Origin: Diatrype stigma
Lineage: Eukaryota > Ascomycota > Sordariomycetes > Xylariales > Diatrypaceae
DNA length: 51,777 bases
Reading direction: 5' to 3'
Assembly: GCA_022225965.2 (NCBI GenBank)
Contig: JAKJXP020000174.1
Location: forward strand, 1-51,777
The first letter of the stretch is position 1, and the number at the start of each line of letters is the position of its first letter. The notes beneath the pieces are model-generated. The model saw nothing but the letters and a program-made list of their open reading frames with translations, was not told the DNA's origin and searched no databases. A program made the translations under genes and the position numbers. This document shows positions 44,422-51,777 of this stretch, piece after piece.

Positions 44422-45378
44422 CCTTCTGGGATAATACAGATATATACGCTTTTCAAAGATATATTGCCAATACCAAAATGTCGATAAGCAATGCTCTATG
44501 AAGGTGTATCTTTCTTTTTTCTCTTTGCCTAAAGACTTCTTTCTCCGGTCGATATCAACAACTGCATAGCAAAGCAAAACTGCAGACACTAAAATTAGAG
44601 AATATGGGAGAAGTGCCAACATAAACTCGACACTCCAACAAGGCTTTTCAACACAGGAGGCCCCAAGTCTGGGTATACTTGGGTGATGAGAGGGGGCAAG
44701 GCACATTTCAGCGTCAGGCCACTGAAGCCTAGACTTACACTTCTCCGAGGCTTAGACTAAAGGATAGCTGAGCCCGCTCCCCCACTCCCTCCTCCCCCTT
44801 TTTGGTGTCAACATTTTATGCAGTTGGTAGGTAGAGTGAGGCGCAGGGTCGCAAAATTCGTTTATTGGCCAGGATCTGCGGGGATCACCACTCAGCGGTT
44901 GTTTGATTGGTTGTGGCTTAGGGAAGAAGTAACAAAATGGGGTTGTTAACTTATTCCATACGTCTCTTAATGGCAGACCGAGGTTGGAATGCCGGGAGTC
45001 CTCTCAGGAAAGAAGAGGCCAACAGGCAGACTACTGTAGTTTATAATGCCCTGTAGGGTTCACGCCGAATATGGTCTGTAATTATTACACAAAAATGCCT
45101 CTGATCTACCAATATCCTCCAAGCCAAATCGGAATATTGCCATCATAACCGACTCATAACGACCAACCATCAGGAGCGTAGCCGTGTAACGTATGCTCGA
45201 CCTTAGGCCCCAACTCAGTCCTGTGTTCCATCCCATCTCTAGGAAGGCTTTGATCGTCCACCGCTTGTGATATCTTGTATTACTTGTATATCCCCGCCAC
45301 GTGCACTGTGCCAGTCGTTGATCTGGTGTCTAGGGCTTCATGAAAGACAGGCCTTTCTAGTACAACTCAACTGCTAGA
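44422..45378. promoter_or_regulatory. Shared divergent promoter region of the pseudokinase and kinase-Msb1 genes
   Basis: 957 bp between two start codons facing apart. No gene recognised. CCAAT-type and AT-rich words occur on both strands, but no paired operator stands out. Confidence 0.4.
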
Positions 45379-48300
45379 ATGTCGCCTAACCTGTGGGGCA
45401 CAGGCCCGCACCACCACTCCGCAGGCATGAATAGCCCTCGTGCCTCCGACCTCGTTCAGGATGCGAAACTCCAGACGTCCTTCCGAGGCAATATTACTCA
45501 ACACACATATTACACATCCATGGCGAGTACCCGCAGGCGCAAAGTAAGGGTCGATGAAATATGGAAACGACAGCGGGAACTGGGGAATGGTACTTATGGC
45601 CGAGTATGGTTGGAGGTGTGTTTAATTGGTCCAAAGCAGGGCGAATATCGAGCCGTGAAGGAGGTCTTCAAAGAACCAGATGCCGGCCGCAAGATAGAGT
45701 ACGAAAAGGAGCTAGAGGCCATCATGAAGTTCTCTCATAAGAAGGTATGGGTAGAAAAGAGAGCGAATGATAAATGCACTAGAGTTGGCTAACGATATAC
45801 AGTATGTCCACTGCTTCGTACAGTCTTTCGGATGGTACGAGGACAACAATATGGTGTATATTGCGATGGAGTTCATGGAACACGGTGATCTTCAGAAGCA
45901 ACTCGGCGTGCCTATCCCGGAGCCCGAAGCCCAAGCCATTGCTTTACAAGTACTAGAAGGGCTACAGTTCATGCACGAAAATGGCTTTACACATCGAGAT
46001 TTGAAGCCTGGGGTACCTACCAGACCTCACCAGAAAGCTTGGATATATGCTGATATTCTATAGAACATCCTAGTACTGCACCCGGCTCCTGAATGGTGGG
46101 TCAAGATTGGCGACTTTGGAATCAGCAAGCGTAAGCAACTCAACGACTGGAGGCTTCCTATATAATAATGGCAAGACTGGAGAAACTGACTTGTGTATAT
46201 ATAGGAGCTGAGGGGGACTCAACCGCTCTCCGGAGTCTGGTCGGCACTCAAGGATATCTTGCCCCTGAAATCCTTGGCCTATTTACCGACACAGACAAGG
46301 CATCTCATCAAAATGACGATGCTTCATACACCTCTGCGGTTGATATATGGGCAATGGGAGAGATCTGTTTTCGACTGATAGCAAACCAACCTGTCTTCCA
46401 TACCCGAAGAGAACTCTTCAACTACGTGATTAATGGTCTAGACTTTCCAGTTGGTCCATTGGTCAATGCTAACGCCAGCGCAAATTGTATCGGTTTCATC
46501 AAGGCTGCTATGGCAGCATCTCCATCGTCACGACCAACTGCCAGCAAGGCTTTGTCGCATAGATGGATTGCACTTGCGGAGGAGGCAGCTGTCAGCACGC
46601 CAATCTCAGAGAAGCGGTAAGTGCACCTACCAAACAATCGACAACTTGACACACCGAGTACTTGATCTGAACTGAACCTGCACCCATAGACGTTCGTGGG
46701 GGCATCTTGCTCCAGCCCCGCTAGAGTTCGAGGCATCAGCTGCGTGGAGTACTCTGAATAAGCCCCAAATTGTAACATCAGCAAGGCCTAAACCAGACCT
46801 AGGAAAAGCTCTTCCGACGATTCCAAGCATCTATACAACAGCCGACTGGGGCAGCTCTGATGAGACTTCAGTACTAGCACCTCTACCATCTAAGCAGGTG
46901 ATCGGGGTTGGTAAGGGACCATCACCAGTGCCAGGTCCTTTGAACGCTCCAAGTTCCCAAGGGAAGGGACCAACGGAAAAGAGATCAGAAGGAAAGAGAT
47001 CACAAGGAAAGACAGCAGAAGTAAAGAGACCAGAAGCAAAGAGACCAGAAGAAAAGAGACCAGAAGGAAAGACAGCAGAAGTAAAGAGATCAGAGCGAAA
47101 GACAGCAGAAGCAAAGAGATCAGAAGCAAAGATACCAGAAGCAAAGAGACCAGAAGAAAAGAGACCAGAAGGAAAGACAGCAGAAGTAAAGAGACCAGAA
47201 GCAAAGAGACCAGAAGCAAAGAGACCAGAAGGAAAGACAGCAGAAGTAAAGAGATCAGAGCGAAAGACAGCAGAAGTAAAGAGACCAGAAGGAAAGACAA
47301 CAGAAGTAAAGAGACCAGAAGGACAGAGACCAATGAATCAGGAACCGCTCGCCATGTCCAAACCAGCTTCAGCTCAAAACAAGAAGCGCCCTCACGCTAA
47401 AAGTGCCTCGAATTTGAGAGACTCGGCGGCACTGTCAACGTCCCATGTTGGTCGGCCCCATTCGACTGAAACTGACTTCTCCGGCCCGACACCCGCAGGC
47501 TTTCGTACAGCCAGCGACTCCGCAATCCATACAGCCTCGAAGGTAGATAAAGAAGACCGGCGATCTCTTCCTATAAACTTGCTCAAAGCCCCTGGAGTAC
47601 CGTCAAATGGCCAGAAGGGGAAGTCCGTGCACTATTCCGCCTCCCAATGGGATTTTAGCTCGATCAAGAACGAAGGACTTCTATCCAGCGCATGGCGAGC
47701 CGAGAAGCAACATGCTGACTCTAGTCGAATACAAGAAGCGAATCAACCAAGGCAGGGAGACCCATATTCCTGGCGGTATGTGGAGCCATCCGAAGTAGTG
47801 GAATTGATAGAGTGTTGTACAGAGGAGCTCAAGGCGAGAGGTATGCTTGAAAGTTTTCGTCCCCGCTGCTAGACGTACGATAAACAAGTATATTGATGCG
47901 GGACTACCTTGGTTCTCAGCGCTGGACATTCCTTCCACCCTTTTACCATTTCGACCCTCATCACATCCGATCGCCGTTCGAAGTTTCATTCGCAGATACT
48001 TCGATCGTACTCGACCTTTACACGGAAAGTTTGATATCTCCAAGAGCCTACGCAGCCTGTATCTTATTGTATGCTATAAGTCATTGTATGACAGAACTTA
48101 CCGCGGATTGATAGCTAACCCGGATATAGGATATCCCAGGGGTGCTACGATGGTGCTGGGCCCGACTTCGTGGGGGTGTCGTCGGCTGGGACACCTATAG
48201 ACTGTTCAAGATAAGGGAATTCTGTGCCCACGGCCACAGGATTTCGTTTTTAAAATACATGCCCCGGTATTGCAAGTCAAAGGCGCGTTGGCGGATCATC

Positions 48301-49349
48301 TGTGACTTCTTTGACTTGATTTCTTCCCTGGTAGCACGCGGCAGCATCAACGGACGCGAGGGCTATACCCTCCCACGCGTGGCATCTTGGTGGGCTTTTG
48401 AACAGGAAGGGTCTTGGGACGGGTTTCACTATGGGTATCATTTCTGGCTGAAGTACGTTTACTTCCAAGGGTGAAAGTTCTCGAAACAAAGTGACCTTCC
48501 CCATCTAACATCTTTCTAAACAGGGCTGCAGATGCTACGAGTCATATGTTCGTTGGGTATCTCAGATCTTTGACCTATCTTAGATCCTTGGCTTATGCCA
48601 AATCCTTGACCTCCGATCTCCCCATTTCCACACGACCTTCAATAGATGACCAATCCCTAGAGAATCTGGTGCAGGAAACCGATCACGAGTACCCCAAGCA
48701 CCGATCGGCGTTGGTCTACAAATGTAGTGTAGTTACGCTGCCTGTATACAATGCGGACAATATTTCGCGCACACCATCCCAGGTGCTAAAACGCGGTGCC
48801 TACGTGCTATATCACGGTACCGATGAGGCGTTGAGGAGTTCTTCGGTGTACAAAACCCCGTTCAAAGCTCTTACCGAAGAATACCGGAGAGTTGTACAGT
48901 CCATGGAATCGACCGAAGAGTCTATATGGAGGAACAAAAGGATATCTAAAAGCCAGGACGGCGACGCGGTCAATGAAGGGTCCGGGAAAAAGTTCCGGTG
49001 GGAAGACCTTGAAGGTATACAGTTTCCGCTCGAACCAGCGGAAGAGAAAACCCCGAAAGAGATTAGAGACAACTATACCAGCCAGGAGTACGTGGATGAT
49101 GCCTTCTGGTGGGCGTGGATGAGCAGCCGGGCGCCCGAGGAAACACCGCAGCGCAGGTCGGCCTTCGGGAGGAGTTATGCTTTCGAGATAGACATTCCCG
49201 GACGCCAATGGATACTTGTGGAGGAATTCATGAGACCTACTGCAGATAAGCCGGACCCCACTGGGCATATCGCCAAGGATAAGTGGCATGGTAGGATGTT
49301 GTGGTTCGGGGACATGCTTGGGGATTATCTTGGGGGAAAGCTCAAATAA
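45379..49349 (+). CDS. Ser/Thr protein kinase fused to an Msb1/Mug8 (DUF1708) domain, 8 exons
   Basis: Exons 45379-45744, 45803-46012, 46064-46130, 46205-46616, 46690-47840, 47920-48068, 48130-48452 and 48524-49349 give 1167 residues, exactly in frame. The kinase looks active: glycine loop GNGTYGRV (69-76), Lys94 in AVKEV, HRDLKPGN (186-193), DFG (209-211), APE (234-236). A linker with about 20 Lys/Arg-Pro-Glu hexamers follows (about 446-570). From about 713 the sequence is Msb1/Mug8: WRYVEPSEVVELIECCTEEL, LDIPSTLLPFRPSSHP, LRWCWARLRGGVVGWDTY, SWWAFEQ, WLKAADATSHMFVGYLRSL. Msb1-like proteins work in cell polarity and Rho signalling. Exon 5 links kinase tail, repeats and Msb1 start without a stop. 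A later Met (45522) is an alternative start. Exons 6 and 7 are the least certain. Confidence 0.8.
46974..47332 (+). repeat. Lys-Arg-Pro-Glu-Gly tandem repeat coding region inside the kinase-Msb1 gene
   Basis: About 20 degenerate 18-nt units of the type gaagtaaagagaccagaa encode hexamers such as Glu-Val-Lys-Arg-Pro-Glu. They also form longer blocks (GKTAEVKRPEAKRP recurs). The protein is highly charged and probably extended. Because the DNA is purine-only on one strand, the opposite strand shows an apparent Leu/Ser-rich frame that is not a gene. Copy number may vary between strains. Confidence 0.9.
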
Positions 49350-49553
49350 GCGGTAGCGGACAATGCCTATCCGCGCGAACGCCAGCTAACCACCTTTTCT
49401 CAAATACATGTACATAAACCTGAGGAGCCCTTAGTCCCTAGTCCCAAGTGTCGGTCCAAGCTGTACTTTTAGCTGCACAGGCTATGTAGGTTGCAAATAG
49501 TACGATACCTCTCATTAGCTACCCAACGTATTCATCGTATACTGATCATACAA
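49350..49553. other. Short intergenic region between convergent genes
   Basis: 204 bp between the stop codons of the kinase-Msb1 gene and the FAD dehydrogenase gene. No gene seen. Confidence 0.5.
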
Positions 49554-51167
49554 CTATATCCTCGCCGTCGGATTTCTGGATTCACGGACATGTCGTGCTG
49601 CGGCGCGCCCAGCCCGACGGCCGAATACCGCCCCGGAAGTGAGCCCGCTGCCCCCAGGATAGTTGTCATAGAAGAGGCCGCCTAGCATCTCCCCGGCACA
49701 ATACAGGCCCGGTACGGTAGAGTTGGTGGTTGATGAGATGACTCCGGCCGTCTGGTGGTCAATGGCTAGACCTCCAAATGTGAAGGTGACACCGCATGTC
49801 ACCTTGACGGCCAAGTAAGGGCCATGGGTGAGCGGCGTAGCCCAATTCGACTTGGCCAAAGCAAGCTTCCGTTTGCTCGACTGCGTAGACAGACCATCTT
49901 TCAGGGATGGGTCATGCTTGAGGCCAGCATTCTCCTCCTGGAAGGCAGCCACGGCCTCGTTGTACTCTGTGATGGTGTCGACGAACCTGTCGGCGTTTCT
50001 CAGCCCGCGTTTGGCACACTTCTGAGCCAACTCTTCCAATGAGGGGGCTGTGACCTTCTCCACGATCCCATCGCGATATTCCTCCTCCCGGAGCCACGGG
50101 GTCATTTGGCTGTCCCAGACTTGAAAGGCTGTGTGTCCGGGCTGTGCTAAAATCGCCTTGCCAAAGATAGCATAGGTGTAGTTGCGCATATCTACGCCTT
50201 CACCCACGAAACGGTCGCCCTCTAGGTTCAGCATTAGCCCTAGTGGGTAGCCTGACTTGGTGAATTCGTTCGATATAGCACGGTCGCCCGAATTGGCAGG
50301 GGCATTGGCGTCCCACGCAACGGAGTGACAGCCAGACCAGTTGCCGGCTTGTTTGGCTGACACGTCTCGGATAGCCATCTCAAGACATGTGCCATCATTA
50401 TACGGTGTCCCGCGGACTTTGGCAAAGTCCCAATCCGGCCCGAGATACTGCGACCTCATCCGAGGGTTGGCTTCGAAGCCCCCGGCGGCCAGAATCACAG
50501 CTTTAGGGCGGAATTGGTATTCGCCATCGAGGTTCTCCACTACCACCGAGCTGACGCCCTTACTGGCGACGTCGACCACGAGACGCTTGGCCGCTGTCGA
50601 GAACAAGACGTTGATCCCAAGCCTCCTGGCGGACTGGCGATGATCCTCGATCAGGCCTTTACCACCGTCCTGCGTCTTCAGGCACAGGCCGCCCCAGAAC
50701 TTGAATCGTCCATCAATCTCATAGGCCTGACGGTTGAATGACAGTTGGAACCGCACGCCGTTCTTCGCGAGCCACTTGACTGCAGCGTTGGACTCGTCAA
50801 CAAGAGTACGCGAGAGATCGGGATCAGATCTCCCGACACAGATCCGAGCGATATCGTCTGCAAAGTTGGTTGCCGTATAAGGCTCCACGTCGATCTTGGC
50901 CGCCAGCTCTTTGTCCAAGTTGTTCACAATGGGTAGGATGTCTGACAATCCATGGTGCACTGTCCGAAAAGCTCCGGCAGTGAAGTATGTATTCCCCCCT
51001 GCCCATTCTTCCGGGCAAGAGTCAATCAGAAGCACGTGCCGCGCACCGGACTCTGCAGCCGAAATGGCCGAGCAAAACCCGGCATTCCCTCCTCCGATGA
51101 CGAGAACGTCGACGTCGGTAGGAATTGGCGACATGGCGAGTAGAAGAGGAGTGTGCAAGCCAATCAA
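49554..51167 (-). CDS. FAD-dependent dehydrogenase, fumarate reductase/tricarballylate dehydrogenase (TcuA) type
   Basis: A single uninterrupted frame of 537 residues; a later Met (residue 12, Met-Ser-Pro-Ile-Pro) is an equally good start. The N-terminus has the FAD fold VDVLVIGGGNAGFCSAISAA and the following AGGNTYFTAGAFRTVHHG. This combination is typical of tricarballylate dehydrogenase-like members of the FAD-binding fumarate reductase family. The middle has VILAAGGFEANPRMRSQYLG. The C-terminus closes the FAD site with TVPGLYCAGEMLGGLFYDNY and GSGLTSGAVFGRRAG. The expected reaction is oxidation or reduction of a small dicarboxylic or tricarboxylic acid; the substrate is not predictable. 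No heme or cytochrome domain is attached. Absence of introns contrasts with its neighbours. Confidence 0.9.
   Translation of the reverse strand: MIGLHTPLLLAMSPIPTDVDVLVIGGGNAGFCSAISAAESGARHVLLIDSCPEEWAGGNTYFTAGAFRTVHHGLSDILPIVNNLDKELAAKIDVEPYTATNFADDIARICVGRSDPDLSRTLVDESNAAVKWLAKNGVRFQLSFNRQAYEIDGRFKFWGGLCLKTQDGGKGLIEDHRQSARRLGINVLFSTAAKRLVVDVASKGVSSVVVENLDGEYQFRPKAVILAAGGFEANPRMRSQYLGPDWDFAKVRGTPYNDGTCLEMAIRDVSAKQAGNWSGCHSVAWDANAPANSGDRAISNEFTKSGYPLGLMLNLEGDRFVGEGVDMRNYTYAIFGKAILAQPGHTAFQVWDSQMTPWLREEEYRDGIVEKVTAPSLEELAQKCAKRGLRNADRFVDTITEYNEAVAAFQEENAGLKHDPSLKDGLSTQSSKRKLALAKSNWATPLTHGPYLAVKVTCGVTFTFGGLAIDHQTAGVISSTTNSTVPGLYCAGEMLGGLFYDNYPGGSGLTSGAVFGRRAGRAAARHVRESRNPTARI

Positions 51168-51777
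<610 letters not shown>

Noticed and set aside
46890..47333. A minus-strand 147-codon Leu/Ser-rich, apparently membrane-like protein
   Set aside because: It is the complement of the purine-rich hexapeptide repeat of the kinase-Msb1 gene; the periodicity is that of the repeat.
47841..47872. Kinase gene ending at the stop codon at 47870-47872
   Set aside because: That stop lies in a sequence that fits an intron (GTATGC to TCTCAG). Splicing it joins two halves of a recognisable Msb1/Mug8 domain in frame.
48142..49349. Separate hypothetical genes starting at 48142 or 48546
   Set aside because: Both are internal exons of the Msb1/Mug8 domain; their junction (Trp-Leu-Lys-Ala-Ala-Asp-Ala) is a family hallmark and is formed only after splicing.

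Overview
This window is nuclear DNA of a filamentous ascomycete (Pezizomycotina, probably Sordariomycetes). The protein-coding genes have many short introns of about 50 to 190 nt with GT..AG ends and CTAAC/CTGAC-type branch sites. There are typical fungal families: Clr5-ankyrin, DUF1996, a HeLo-like-context pseudokinase and Msb1/Mug8. Blocks of very AT-rich DNA show stop codons at Trp positions and D-to-N changes typical of repeat-induced point mutation (RIP). I worked only from the sequence; gene models were built by hand from reading frames and splice signals. For every multi-exon gene, the summed exon length was checked to be divisible by three.

Layout. 1-1500: three arrays of an 18-bp minisatellite with C/G-rich hairpin modules between them. 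1590-4020: a RIP-degraded transposon relic, split by an intact 569-bp miniature LTR element (TRIM-like) with a perfect 5-bp target duplication. 4746-6667: kynurenine aminotransferase (BNA3-like). 7027-7305 (minus): a small one-pass membrane protein. 7995-14797: a large Clr5-ankyrin gene broken by two precise insertions, a 2.2-kb non-autonomous LTR element and a 546-bp hAT-type MITE. Removing both restores one frame of about 1282 codons. 15683-17586 (minus): GMC oxidoreductase. 20329-21592 (minus): ALG14. 23131-28674: a complete but RIP-killed Ty3/Gypsy element with paired 187-bp LTRs. 29183-31717: Ima1/TMEM201-type inner nuclear membrane protein. 33537-34867: sphingolipid fatty acid 2-hydroxylase (SCS7/FAH1). 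35886-37324 (minus): secreted DUF1996 protein. 40579-42187: TauD/TfdA-type dioxygenase. 42579-44421 (minus): pseudokinase with a helical N-terminal domain. 45379-49349: an intact Ser/Thr kinase fused through a Lys/Pro/Glu-rich tandem repeat to an Msb1/Mug8 (DUF1708) domain. 49554-51167 (minus): FAD-dependent fumarate reductase/tricarballylate dehydrogenase-type enzyme. 51664-51777: a run of 114 G, probably a contig-end artefact.

The genes do not form one pathway. ALG14, SCS7, Ima1 and BNA3 are housekeeping genes. The Clr5-ankyrin, pseudokinase, kinase-Msb1, GMC, dioxygenase and FAD dehydrogenase genes are accessory-type genes lying between transposons. The most unusual items are: (1) the kinase-repeat-Msb1 fusion, divergently paired with a pseudokinase gene; (2) the miniature LTR element, whose likely primer-binding site is complementary to its own LTR over 16 nt, suggesting self-priming; and (3) the doubly interrupted ankyrin gene, still in frame when both insertions are removed.
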